Translations under genes and position numbers: made by a program | Shown here: in pieces, positions 1 through 7,864 of the stretch | Position numbering within the stretch: position 1 is the stretch's first letter | How the letters are laid out: every line of letters begins with the position of its first letter | Assembly: GCA_002816705.1 (NCBI GenBank) | Contig: MUCK01000052.1 | Coordinates: forward strand, 1 to 45,209 | Source: SAR202 cluster bacterium Casp-Chloro-G4 | GTDB taxonomy: Bacteria > Chloroflexota > Dehalococcoidia > Lucifugimonadales > JADFKI01 | Direction of reading: 5' to 3' | Length of the DNA: 45,209 bases | The notes under the pieces: generated by a model | Database searches by the model: none | Told to the model about the DNA's origin: nothing | Seen by the model: the letters and a program-made list of their open reading frames with translations, nothing else

Positions 1-1
1 G

Positions 2-826
2 GCGCTGTGGGACATCGTAGGCAAGGCGACGAACCAGCCGATCTACAATCTGCTCGGCGGCAAGTATCACGAGAAGCTGCGAGCGTACGCTTACATGCCG
101 GGAGGCGCCTTCAAAGACAATCCCGAGGAGGCTGGCGAGGTCGCAGCCCGACTTCTAGAGGAAGGGAATTCGGCCTGCAAGCTCGATCCATTCTCCCCCC
201 TATACCCAATACCTCGGGATATCCCCCTGTGGGAGATAGAGCATGCCGCGAAGATATTCCGGAGTATTCGGGACGCCGTCGGCAACAAGTTGGAGGTGGG
301 GATTGGGACTCACGGCCAGTTGACGACCTATAGCGCCATCCGAGTCGCCAAATATCTCGAGCCGTACTGGCCCTTCTGGTTCGAAGAGCCTGTGCCGCCA
401 GAGAATATCGACGAGATGGCCAGAGTTGCCGCCCACACCAGCATCCCTATAGCAACCGGGGAACGCCTGGTTACGAAGTACGAATTCTCCCAGCTGCTTG
501 AGAAGAAGGCGGCCCAGATTATTCAATTGGATGTTGGGCAGTGTGGCGGTATAACGGAGGCGAAGAAGATCGCCGCCATCGCTGAGGCCCACTACGCCAT
601 GATCGCGCCCCACATGTACTGCGGGCCGGTTGCCGCCGCCGCCGCAATTCAGATCGACACCTGCTCGCCGAACTTCCTTATACAGGAGGCAAACATGGGG
701 CCGCTCCACAGGTCAATCTTCAAGGAGCCCCTTGTTTTTGAGAACGGTTACATCACCCCACCAACAGGACCGGGGCTAGGCGTCGAGTTTGACTTGGACG
801 TGCTGAAGCCGCGCATTGTCGAGTAA
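2..826 (+). CDS. Mandelate racemase / galactonate dehydratase-like enolase-superfamily protein (5' truncated)
   Basis: The gene is open from the first bases of the window, so its N-terminal capping domain is missing. The visible 274 residues are the catalytic TIM barrel. The opening ALWDIVGK and LLGG segments are typical of sugar-acid dehydratases of the mandelate racemase group. Visible residues are a Lys at about residue 60 (ACKLDPF), the WFEEP metal-ligand strand at about 127-130, the GERL Glu at about 154 and the APH histidine at about 204, which is the usual general acid/base. The position of the first metal ligand, normally Asp in VDFHGR, is Gly in IGTHGQ (about residue 102). The family dehydrates or epimerises acid sugars through an Mg-stabilised enolate. 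The substrate cannot be read from the sequence; galactonate dehydratase-like is the closest resemblance. Confidence 0.88.
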   Translation, partial: ALWDIVGKATNQPIYNLLGGKYHEKLRAYAYMPGGAFKDNPEEAGEVAARLLEEGNSACKLDPFSPLYPIPRDIPLWEIEHAAKIFRSIRDAVGNKLEVGIGTHGQLTTYSAIRVAKYLEPYWPFWFEEPVPPENIDEMARVAAHTSIPIATGERLVTKYEFSQLLEKKAAQIIQLDVGQCGGITEAKKIAAIAEAHYAMIAPHMYCGPVAAAAAIQIDTCSPNFLIQEANMGPLHRSIFKEPLVFENGYITPPTGPGLGVEFDLDVLKPRIVE

Positions 827-880
827 GCCAAGGTCCATTCCAAGTAAGGTATAAATAACCGGTAATCGATTTTGCAGACG

Positions 881-899
881 GCCCCACTTATTTTGGGGC
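881..899 (+). terminator. Short hairpin after the racemase-like gene, weak terminator candidate
   Basis: A 6-bp stem (gcccca / tggggc) closes a 7-base AT-rich loop 54 bases after the stop codon. There is no T-run after it, so termination is only possible, not shown. Confidence 0.3.
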
Positions 900-1030
900 T
901 GCCTTCCATCACCTGTCCAAATCCTCATGCTTCCCTCACTAACGCCCAACATCGCATTCATCCTGCCTGCATCCTATTGTGCGAAGTACCAAAAATACGC
1001 GCATCAAAAAATTACGACGAGGTGAGGGGA

Positions 1031-2692
1031 ATGCATTTTCTGAGAGATTTAGTCGGAGCTCGGCTACTACTACGCGGCGGGCTGCCGGTGCTTTTAGCCC
1101 TGATGCTCGCTTTTCCACTAGTGGGCAGCAATATGCCCTCTGCATCTGCACAGGGGATAGATAAGGACCGCCTGGATACGACGCTCCTACAGGCCTATTT
1201 CCTGTCCGTAGACAATTTCGCCGGGCCTGTGATGATGGGAGGCGTCGGCATCCCTCTCGTGCCCAACATGATTCCACCTGAGATGTTTATGGGGATGATG
1301 GGACAAATGGGGCAGATGGCCAACTTCGACCCAGCCAACATGCCGGCAAATCCCGGTTTGCTGAGCGCGGTCTACGCCTCCGCCGATCCGCGCCTGGTTC
1401 CCGACGCCACAGTGGACCCCATGGACTTCGGCACCATGCGCTGGGACCCGGAAGGCTTCGACACCACCATAGCAACCCGCGACCAGGCCATGCTTATCAT
1501 GAAATTTGCGGAGTGGGCCAAGTTCTTCCATAAGGGCTTCAATGGCGAGTCCATCCTCTTTCCCTCGCCTGAGATGGAGGCATTCCTATCACTGGCCTTC
1601 ACCGCAGACGGAATGATGATTCTCCAGTTCGTTGGGGCCAACCTGATGACCGAAAACGGCTACGTTACCTCCATAAACATGGATGGCGGCACAAGGCAGG
1701 TCGTGGACGATGGTGTGGACTCGTTCGACCAGGCCGTGATGCTGTGGGCGCTGTCGGACTTCATGTATACCATTAAAGATACTGAGGACTACCCGATGTT
1801 GGGCGCGTTCGCTCAGCAGATGGCGACCCCTGAGCAGATGGAGCAACTCATGGGCATGTGGGGCCAGACCTTTGAACTTGTGAAGGCCAACCCCGTGACG
1901 GAAGTCAAAGACAAGGGTCTGGCGATAGTGGCGCTGACCTGGTACGCCGCCGCGATGGGCGAGCAGGCCCCGATGGCTGACATCACCCAGGAGGTAGAAA
2001 ACCTTGCTCTCGGCCTTGGCAATGTTGAGACTACCGCTTTCGAGAAGGCTGCCTCGATAAGGGGTCTCATTGAGGCCTGGCGGCTGACCGGAAACATCAA
2101 GTACCTGAACACGGCGCTGGACCTGTGGGACGAGCTTGAAGCCCTGTGGGACGAGGACGCCCAGACCTATGCAACGGAAGCAGGCGCAACGACGTACACG
2201 TACACCCCTTGGGACACAGGTCTCATTATAGGGGCGCTCTCCGAAATCATCGTCGCGTCGGACAATCCACTGGTCGGCCTGGTACGAGAGGACATCGGAG
2301 AGCAGGCTACGAACAGGTTCATGGACTTCTTCGACGGCACCATTATGGGGTCGGGTTTTGTGCATGCCCCAGTTCCCACACCGGGTCGAACCGGCCTTCT
2401 GGTGAGCAACATCAGCTACGACACCTCGTCGGGCAACTGGACGGTTAACGATTCGAGGTACTCGACGGCGGGCTCGCAGTACGCCGCCAACGAGATGATC
2501 TGGATGGAGGGAACGCTGCAAGGCCGTTTAACGGGCTACCCTGAAATTACCGCCGCACCGCCGAGGACGCCAAGTGTTGGCGACGTGAGCATATCCAACT
2601 GGGGCCTCGCCGGTCTGGCGGGAATCGGCGCGCTGCTGCTGGGCGCGGGCTCGCTGCTTCTTGCGCGAAGACATACCATACTGCACAGCTAA
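1031..2692 (+). CDS. Secreted, C-terminally anchored protein of unknown function (alpha/alpha-toroid-like)
   Basis: I do not recognise a named family. The start at 1031 is preferred because GAGGTGAGGGG lies immediately upstream and a signal peptide follows: a basic start, a hydrophobic core at residues 18-32 and an ASA-Q cleavage site near residue 40. A methionine-rich stretch (PNMIPPEMFMGMMGQMGQM) lies near residues 79-97. The middle has repeated helix pairs with aromatic/acidic motifs such as LDLWDELEALWDED and TPWDTGLIIGAL. These resemble the alpha/alpha toroids of six-hairpin glycosidases and epimerases, but I see no clear catalytic signature. The C-terminus is a hydrophobic segment of about 20 residues followed by ARRHTILHS, like a cell-surface anchor or sorting tail. 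It is probably an exported, membrane-tethered protein. A strong hairpin follows the gene. Confidence 0.72.
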   Translation: MHFLRDLVGARLLLRGGLPVLLALMLAFPLVGSNMPSASAQGIDKDRLDTTLLQAYFLSVDNFAGPVMMGGVGIPLVPNMIPPEMFMGMMGQMGQMANFDPANMPANPGLLSAVYASADPRLVPDATVDPMDFGTMRWDPEGFDTTIATRDQAMLIMKFAEWAKFFHKGFNGESILFPSPEMEAFLSLAFTADGMMILQFVGANLMTENGYVTSINMDGGTRQVVDDGVDSFDQAVMLWALSDFMYTIKDTEDYPMLGAFAQQMATPEQMEQLMGMWGQTFELVKANPVTEVKDKGLAIVALTWYAAAMGEQAPMADITQEVENLALGLGNVETTAFEKAASIRGLIEAWRLTGNIKYLNTALDLWDELEALWDEDAQTYATEAGATTYTYTPWDTGLIIGALSEIIVASDNPLVGLVREDIGEQATNRFMDFFDGTIMGSGFVHAPVPTPGRTGLLVSNISYDTSSGNWTVNDSRYSTAGSQYAANEMIWMEGTLQGRLTGYPEITAAPPRTPSVGDVSISNWGLAGLAGIGALLLGAGSLLLARRHTILHS

Positions 2693-2708
2693 ATCCACGG
2701 CCCGTAGT

Positions 2709-2741
2709 CCCGCTAATAATCGAAGAAGATTATTAGCGGGG
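2709..2741 (+). terminator. Perfect 13-bp hairpin terminator
   Basis: The arms cccgctaataatc and gattattagcggg pair perfectly around the loop gaagaa, 17 bases after the stop codon at 2692. The downstream sequence is pyrimidine-rich but has no long T-run. It probably ends the secreted-protein transcript. Confidence 0.6.
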
Positions 2742-3034
2742 CTTCCTCTACATCAGGCGCTCTCCGGAAACCAGCCTGACCTCTTGACCCCGCAACCGCG
2801 ACGATTGGCAATTAGCCCCTTCCGGTATACCATACCGACCGACGTTGAGATGAATCGAATCTGGTATGGCCAAGAAGATTGATACTCCTCACACCGAAAA
2901 TCTCGGCCCGTCCGCTATCCTGCTCGGCGCAACAGCCAAAACAATACCCGGGGTCATTGCGCATTGAAGAATTTTTAGTCCCCACTAAATAGCAAATTCT
3001 CAAAGCAACCGCCTGGAATTAAAAGGAGTAGCCA
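2742..3034 (+). promoter_or_regulatory. Intergenic region with a candidate promoter for the amidohydrolase gene
   Basis: No gene is supported here. TTGAAG at 2964-2969 and TAAATA at 2986-2991 are 16 bases apart and could form a sigma70-type promoter about 45 bases before the ATG at 3035. A 7-bp inverted repeat (ccatacc 2830-2836, ggtatgg 2863-2869) is of unknown meaning. Confidence 0.35.
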
Positions 3035-4003
3035 ATGAGCTCAAAAAAGAAACATAAGGTAATCGCCCTGGAGGAACACTACTGGGACAGGGAGATTGCG
3101 GATACCTTCCCGCCTACCGAGCGGCACGGCCCTCGAATCCTGGACCGACTATTCGACTACAGCGAGTTGCGTCTGGCGGAGATGGACGAGGCCGGGGTAG
3201 ACATGCAGGTGCTCTCTCAAGGTGCGCCGTCGGTGCAGCGTCTGGACTCTGAGACGGCGGTCCGCATCTCCAGGGGCGCCAACGACCGCCTGGCCGCAAT
3301 GGTGGCCGCCCACCCGGACCGGTTCGCCGCCTTCGCTGCCTTGCCAACCGCAGACCCGGCGGCGGCCGCAAACGAGTTGGAACGCTGTGTGACACAGCTT
3401 GGCTTCAAGGGCGCAATGGTCCACGGTCTGACCAACGGGCTTTTCCTGGACGACAAGCAGTTCTGGCCTATATTCGAGCGGGCTCAAGCGTTGGACGTTC
3501 CCCTGTACCTGCACCCGGCCACGCCAGATGAGGCGGTGGTCGAGCGGTACTACAGGGATTACGTGGAAGACTTCCCCAGCATCCTGGCAGCGTCTTGGGG
3601 CTTCACGGTGGAGACGGCGACGCAGGGCATCCGCATGGTGCTGTCCGGCGTGTTCGACAAGTACCCTGGTCTGAAAATCATTCTGGGCCACATGGGCGAG
3701 GGTTTGCCTTTCCTCCTGTGGCGCATCGACTATACGCTGAAGAGACAAGGCAACAAGATCATGCCGCGCACCTACCGGGAGTATTTTTCAGAGCATTTTT
3801 GGATCACTACTAGCGGCAACTTCTCCAACCCTGCACTATTGTGCTCGGTCATGGAGTTGGGCGTGGACCGCATCATGTTCTCCATCGACTACCCCTTCGT
3901 GGACAACAAACCGGGCACCGACTGGATACCGCACATCCCGCTCAGCGAGGAAGACAAGGCCAAAATCCTGCACGGCAACGCGGAGAGGCTGCTGAGGCTG
4001 TAG
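3035..4003 (+). CDS. Amidohydrolase-2 family metal-dependent decarboxylase/hydrolase
   Basis: This 322-residue protein belongs to the amidohydrolase-2 (ACMSD / gamma-resorcylate decarboxylase-like) TIM-barrel family, whose members decarboxylate or hydrolyse aromatic and related acids with one divalent metal. Candidate ligands are in the expected order: E13-x-H15 in ALEEHYW, H160 in YLHPATP, H219 in ILGHMGEGLPF and D285 in FSIDYPF. These match the E8/H10/H164/H218/D287 pattern known for gamma-resorcylate decarboxylase. The start is supported by AAAAGGAG seven bases upstream. The protein is cytoplasmic, with no signal peptide. Its natural substrate cannot be read from the sequence. It stands alone between an anchored secreted protein and a toxin-antitoxin island, so context does not help. 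Confidence 0.85.
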   Translation: MSSKKKHKVIALEEHYWDREIADTFPPTERHGPRILDRLFDYSELRLAEMDEAGVDMQVLSQGAPSVQRLDSETAVRISRGANDRLAAMVAAHPDRFAAFAALPTADPAAAANELERCVTQLGFKGAMVHGLTNGLFLDDKQFWPIFERAQALDVPLYLHPATPDEAVVERYYRDYVEDFPSILAASWGFTVETATQGIRMVLSGVFDKYPGLKIILGHMGEGLPFLLWRIDYTLKRQGNKIMPRTYREYFSEHFWITTSGNFSNPALLCSVMELGVDRIMFSIDYPFVDNKPGTDWIPHIPLSEEDKAKILHGNAERLLRL

Positions 4004-4061
4004 GCTCAACCGAAACCTGGTGAGAAAGGGCAAGCAAAGTAGCCGCAAGGTTCCGGGGGGA

Positions 4062-4490
4062 CTAGAACACCTTGAATGTGCCCTTTTGCGCAAGATAGTA
4101 ACCGTTACCCGTTGTGAAATACGCCAATTCGGCGAATTTGCCAATAATCTCCAAAAGTTGTTGTTCGTTACCCTCCTGCTCCACATAATCAGCCAATTCA
4201 AGAACGGCATCAGTTAAGGCAACGAAATACGCATCGGTCAGTCTTACGATTGGCTCACCTTGTGTAATAGATTGCTGTCGCCCAGCTATCACATTGTGAG
4301 TCTGCTGTGTGGCAAACCATATCAACACAAGCTCCGTATCCCAATGCCAATTCAGTACCCTAGTGGCCTCTCCAAACAGCACCGAAAAATAGTAAAGCTT
4401 TTCGGCAGGAGAATCTGACTCAGTCATGCGAGTGGCAGCTATCCGAAATTCGCCTGCAAGTTTGTCGTGTAATTCTTTAGGCAGCTTCAT
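4062..4490 (-). CDS. Unknown 142-residue helical protein, third gene of a toxin-antitoxin-like operon
   Basis: I do not recognise this protein. It is predicted to be mostly helical, soluble and acidic, with aromatic patches such as RVLNWHWDTELVLIWFAT and a C-terminal FTTGNGYYLAQKGTFKVF. The start at 4490 is chosen because AAAAGGGGG lies about seven bases upstream; a longer reading upstream exists only inside the preceding gene. It overlaps the end of the XRE-type gene by 14 bases, and that gene overlaps the toxin gene by the same amount, so all three are probably translated together. A role as a third component of the toxin-antitoxin module (chaperone, co-antitoxin or inhibitor) is inference. 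Base composition is AT-rich compared with the flanks. Confidence 0.6.
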   Translation of the reverse strand: MKLPKELHDKLAGEFRIAATRMTESDSPAEKLYYFSVLFGEATRVLNWHWDTELVLIWFATQQTHNVIAGRQQSITQGEPIVRLTDAYFVALTDAVLELADYVEQEGNEQQLLEIIGKFAELAYFTTGNGYYLAQKGTFKVF

Positions 4491-5040
4491 AAACAAACCC
4501 CCTTTTCCGAGGTGCTCTAATTTGCTGAGGTGTTTCAACATCAGTAGTTGCGAAGTTACTGACGGCCAATGCATCCGCACTATATGCAGACAAATTCGAA
4601 TCTCTTATTAGGTCATCATCTACTATGAATGTGTCGCTTTCCCACCAGTTATCTGTTGTCTCGTGAACCCCGGCGAAGGTCATTTGCCGTTCTTCGTCAT
4701 AGCTTGGTGGCGCAATTATTTCAGGCGTCAGATTGGCGGCATTTCTGATTAAATCTCTGAAAGAGACGAAATTCACCTGCAAAGCCACATCAAAAGCGGA
4801 TGCAAGGATTTTAAGGGTTTTCAGGGTGTAACTTCCATAATCAGGATTTTCCAATTGAGAAATTACTTCCTGCCTCTTGCCAGCACGCCTAGCAAATTCT
4901 TCCTGCGTCCAGCCGAATTTCTCCCTCATTGCTCGAATCTGATAAGCCAAACCAACACCAATATGTTCTTGTACAAAAGTATCTCTGTAATCTTTGTCCT
5001 GAAAACTCTCAAATAATTGTTTCTCTTTAAGAGTAGTCAT
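4477..5040 (-). CDS. HigA-like XRE antitoxin / repressor with long C-terminal extension
   Basis: A helix-turn-helix of the XRE class occupies about residues 30-95: AMREKFGWTQEEFARRAGKR, then a recognition helix, then LKTLKILASAFDVALQVNF. This arrangement is typical of antitoxins that partner RelE/HigB-type toxins and repress their own operon. Ordinary proteins of this class end soon after the beta-like VNFVSF segment. This one continues for about 90 residues, with PEIIAPPSYDEERQM, an acidic/aromatic stretch and a basic end (PRKRGFVYEAA). The extension may bind the toxin or the product of the overlapping third gene. The start overlaps the toxin gene by 14 bases. The family call is confident; the extension's role is inference. 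Confidence 0.8.
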   Translation of the reverse strand: MTTLKEKQLFESFQDKDYRDTFVQEHIGVGLAYQIRAMREKFGWTQEEFARRAGKRQEVISQLENPDYGSYTLKTLKILASAFDVALQVNFVSFRDLIRNAANLTPEIIAPPSYDEERQMTFAGVHETTDNWWESDTFIVDDDLIRDSNLSAYSADALAVSNFATTDVETPQQIRAPRKRGFVYEAA

Positions 5041-5443
5041 GTTCTCTCCTATATTTCACGGGTTCGGATTCAACTAATGCTCTAACCCCTTGCGCTCTTT
5101 CGCATGTATCACGGGGTTCAAAATTACCGCCGACTTCCTTAGCTCCAAATATGAGCGTTGCAGTCCCCTTATCAGGCCCATGGAACCCGATAAGTCTATA
5201 TTGGATCCTGCTTATTTCATGTCTAATTTCAAACAAACCATGACATGAGCCATGCAAGCTGTCAACGGAAGGTCGTTTCCAATTAGTGGGATAATCGCCC
5301 TCCAAATGCAATAATGTGTTTGTAAACCGTGCCTTAACCCTAATACTATCCTTCCCGCCACCACCGACGTCCCTTAACCACTGGGAAATTTCATTCTCCC
5401 CGCTGCTATTAACGTAATCATAAAATGTAACTTCTGAACCCAT
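5027..5443 (-). CDS. HigB/RelE-like toxin (phage Gp49-like family)
   Basis: This 138-residue protein has the layout of the HigB/Gp49-like RelE-superfamily toxins, ribosome-dependent or free mRNA interferases. It has an N-terminal helical pair (NEISQWLRD and the following helix), then the strand run LHGSCHGLFEIRHE, the strand ISRIQYRLIGFHGP and the core strand GTATLIFGAKEV. Last comes a C-terminal helix carrying CERAQGVRALVES. It is the first gene of a minus-strand operon and is followed with a 14-base overlap by a HigA-like antitoxin. Toxin-first order is typical of HigBA. The region is clearly richer in A and T than the neighbouring metabolic genes, suggesting acquisition by transfer. Catalytic residues are poorly conserved in this family, so activity cannot be judged. 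Confidence 0.78.
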   Translation of the reverse strand: MGSEVTFYDYVNSSGENEISQWLRDVGGGGKDSIRVKARFTNTLLHLEGDYPTNWKRPSVDSLHGSCHGLFEIRHEISRIQYRLIGFHGPDKGTATLIFGAKEVGGNFEPRDTCERAQGVRALVESEPVKYRREHDYS

Positions 5444-5720
5444 ATTATCACAATTTTATTATACCATCAATTCAGACCGCGTTATAATAAATTTCTTATA
5501 TCTCTAATTATTAGGCAGATTTGCACAAGACTCCTAATTATCATAAGTCAATTGACCTATAATGCACTGCTTTAATAGTCGATAGCTTAGAACTGGGTAT
5601 AATAAAACCTGACGAAAGGCGATTGTTGAGGCGTTAGGCGTCAGCCTTGGGGTGAGCTTTGACTTCGAAATTGCAGACTAAGCCGTTAAAAGCGCACGAT
5701 AACTGCATCCCCCATCATTG
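5444..5720. promoter_or_regulatory. AT-rich control region between the toxin operon and the ilv-leu leader
   Basis: Reading on the minus strand, TATAAT (5459-5464 on the plus strand as attata) lies about 16 bases before the toxin ATG and could be a -10 box; no good -35 is visible. The octamer CTAATTAT occurs twice, at 5504-5511 and 5534-5541, about three helical turns apart, a possible operator for the HigA-like repressor. No gene is supported in the stretch. Confidence 0.4.
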
Positions 5721-5749
5721 TTGACACTTCGCCCTCTTTTTGCTAGTCT
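5721..5749 (+). promoter_or_regulatory. Sigma70-type promoter of the ilv-leu operon
   Basis: A perfect -35 box TTGACA (5721-5726), a 17-base spacer and TAGTCT (5744-5749) as the -10 box. It sits directly before the T-box leader, so transcription would begin near 5756. Confidence 0.7.
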
Positions 5750-5780
5750 TGTTTAACTGTCGTGTTAAAATAATCACAAT

Positions 5781-6090
5781 GCTGTGAAGGGGAGTAGTAC
5801 CGAAGGTACCGGCAAGAGAGAGTCGGCGATGGTGGGAATCCGACGCCAGGGCCTTGGAGAACTCGCCCCAGAGCACCTGACCTGAAGGGTAGTAGGAGTA
5901 ATCATGTCGCAGAACATATCCATGGCACAGTGGATAATTTGTTCTGCGCAATCTGTACTCCCCCCAAACTACATATAGGGTCGGGCGGTTGGCTCCGTTA
6001 TAGCCTCTGAGAGGTTCGCCGGTGGCGAGCAAATTGGGTGGTACCACGAGACACAACGTCCCGTCCCTTTACTTGGACGGGATTTTTTTA
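5781..6090 (+). ncRNA. T-box leader, specifier CUC (tRNA-Leu), with intrinsic terminator
   Basis: This leader senses uncharged tRNA and controls readthrough into the operon. In Stem I the arms gggg (5789-5792) and cccc (5866-5869) enclose a specifier loop. Its 5' side is AGTAGTA (5793-5799) and its 3' side AGAACTCG (5858-5865), with CTC at 5862-5864 in the specifier position, a leucine codon. The AAGAGAGAG bulge (5814-5822) and the apical GATGGTGGGAA match the T-box Stem I consensus. The T-box proper is TGGGTGGTACCACG (6035-6048). Its TGGT bulge (6039-6042) would pair with a tRNA ending ACCA, as expected for tRNA-Leu. The terminator is an 8-bp stem (6059-6066 with 6075-6082) followed by seven T (6083-6089). 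Low leucine charging should allow readthrough. The B. subtilis ilv-leu operon is controlled in the same way. Confidence 0.93.
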
Positions 6091-6166
6091 TTGCATTTTT
6101 TTCGCTGACGGAACAGGTGTTCCGCAGTATCAATCGAAGCCACGATTAAGTTGGAGGACTACTGAA

Positions 6167-7864
6167 ATGAAGATGAACGGCGGCCAGATGGTCTGCGCGA
6201 GCCTGATCCGTGAGGGCGTGGACGTTATATTCGGCCTCCCCGGCGGCGCTATACTGCCGCTTTACCAGGCGCTGCCCGAGTTCCCGGAGCTTAAGCACAT
6301 TCTGGTGCGCCACGAACAGGGCGCAGCACACGCCGCCGACGGCTACGCCAGGGTGAAGGGCCGTCCTGGGGTTGCGTGGGCCACGTCCGGCCCCGGCGCG
6401 ACCAACCTTGTTACAGGCATTGCCACGGCGCATATGGACTCTGTACCAATCGTCGTAATTACCGGTCAGGTAGGTCGCGCCGCCATCGGCACCGACGCCT
6501 TCCAGGAGTGCGACATCACCGGCATCACCCTACCCATCACCAAGCACAACTACCTGGTGATGACGGCAGAGGAGATTCCTCGGGTTATAAAGGAGGCGTT
6601 CCACATCGCCAGCACGGGCCGTCCTGGTCCGGTTCTGGTGGACATCCCCAAGGACGTATTCACCGAGGTCGGCGAGTTCGTTTATCCCGAGGAGATTGAC
6701 CTGCCGGGCTACAAGCCCAACCTGGACCCTCACATGGGTCAGGTGAAGAGAGCCGCACAGCTAATAAGCGAAGCGGAGCGCCCGGTCATCCTGGCAGGCC
6801 ACGGCATCATCCTGTCCAAGGCTTACGACGAGCTGCTGGAGCTTGCCGAAAAGGCACAGATTCCAGTTGTGACTACGCTGTTGGGCGTCAGCGGATTCCC
6901 GACCAGCCACGTGCTCTACTCGGGCTGGCCGGGGATGCACGGCATGGCGTACGCCAGCCTGACCATAGAAGAGTCAGACCTGATAATAGCCCTGGGCATG
7001 CGATTCGATGACCGTATTACCGGAAACACGGCCACGTTCGCCACAGGCTCAAAGAAGATTCATGTTGACGTGGACCCTTCGGAGATTGGCAAGAACGTTC
7101 AGGTGGACGTGCCGATTGTGGGTGACGTCAAACGGGTGTTAACTGCCCTGAACAAACAGGTAAAGCCGGCAACCCATGTCGATTGGGTGAACCACGTACA
7201 TCAACTCAGGCGTGATCATCCGCTAATGGGCAGCGACAACGGCAAGATGGAGATGCGCTACATCATCAATGAGATAGCTGAGGCTACTAACGGCGACGCC
7301 ATCATTGTGACGGGCGTAGGCCAGCACCAGATGTGGGCGGCGCAGTACTACCCGTTCAACCAGCCCTGCTCTCTTATCTCGTCATGTGGCTCGGGGGCCA
7401 TGGGTTACGAGGTGCCTGGGGCCATGGGTGCGCAGGTAGCCGCGCCGGATAGAGTGGTCTGGTCCATCGCGGGTGACGGCGGCTTCCAGATGACCATGGT
7501 GGAGCTGGCAACTTTAGTTGAAAACAATATTCCTGTGAAATTTGCCATCATGAACAACAACTGCCTGGGCATGGTCCGGCAGTGGCAGGACTTCTTCTAC
7601 GAGAAGAGCCACGTCGCAACCGTGTATAGCGGCAACCCCGACTTCGTGAAGCTGGCTGACGCCTACGGCATCCTGGGCATTCGGGTCACCGATAAGAATG
7701 ACGTACGGGCGGCGGTAGATAAGGCCATGGAACATGACGGCCCGGTGATTATCGACTTCGTGGTGGAGCAGGACGACAACGTGTACCCCATGATTCCTGC
7801 GGGCATGGCCGTTGACCACCTTATAGAAGAGCCCCGACCCGCTCGACAGGAGGTACGGGGTTGA
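6167..7864 (+). CDS. ilvB: Acetolactate synthase large (catalytic) subunit
   Basis: This 565-residue ThDP enzyme condenses pyruvate with pyruvate or 2-ketobutyrate, the first common step of valine, leucine and isoleucine synthesis. Visible signatures are the catalytic Glu (E50 in LVRHEQGAAHA), SGPGATNLVTG, the central FAD-type domain (LIIALGMRFDDRITG) and the ThDP/Mg motif from GDGG (D437) to MNNNCLGM. The start at 6167 is preferred because GGAGG lies nine bases before it. The reading frame stays open upstream from a GTG at 6038, but that codon is inside the T-box and the extension would be encoded by the terminator. The gene overlaps ilvN by four bases and is controlled by the leucine T-box. 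Confidence 0.96.
   Translation: MKMNGGQMVCASLIREGVDVIFGLPGGAILPLYQALPEFPELKHILVRHEQGAAHAADGYARVKGRPGVAWATSGPGATNLVTGIATAHMDSVPIVVITGQVGRAAIGTDAFQECDITGITLPITKHNYLVMTAEEIPRVIKEAFHIASTGRPGPVLVDIPKDVFTEVGEFVYPEEIDLPGYKPNLDPHMGQVKRAAQLISEAERPVILAGHGIILSKAYDELLELAEKAQIPVVTTLLGVSGFPTSHVLYSGWPGMHGMAYASLTIEESDLIIALGMRFDDRITGNTATFATGSKKIHVDVDPSEIGKNVQVDVPIVGDVKRVLTALNKQVKPATHVDWVNHVHQLRRDHPLMGSDNGKMEMRYIINEIAEATNGDAIIVTGVGQHQMWAAQYYPFNQPCSLISSCGSGAMGYEVPGAMGAQVAAPDRVVWSIAGDGGFQMTMVELATLVENNIPVKFAIMNNNCLGMVRQWQDFFYEKSHVATVYSGNPDFVKLADAYGILGIRVTDKNDVRAAVDKAMEHDGPVIIDFVVEQDDNVYPMIPAGMAVDHLIEEPRPARQEVRG

Noticed and set aside
1589-2521. 310-codon antisense frame opposite the secreted-protein gene
   Set aside because: It mirrors the codons of a well-supported gene with a signal peptide and has Arg/His/Val-rich composition typical of shadows.
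4491-4580. Upstream extension of the third toxin-module gene to 4580
   Set aside because: It lies wholly inside the antitoxin gene in another frame; the start at 4490 has a good AAAAGGGGG site.
6038-6166. N-terminal extension of ilvB from GTG 6038
   Set aside because: The codon is inside the T-box motif and the extension would be encoded by the terminator hairpin; ATG 6167 has a GGAGG box and the normal family start.
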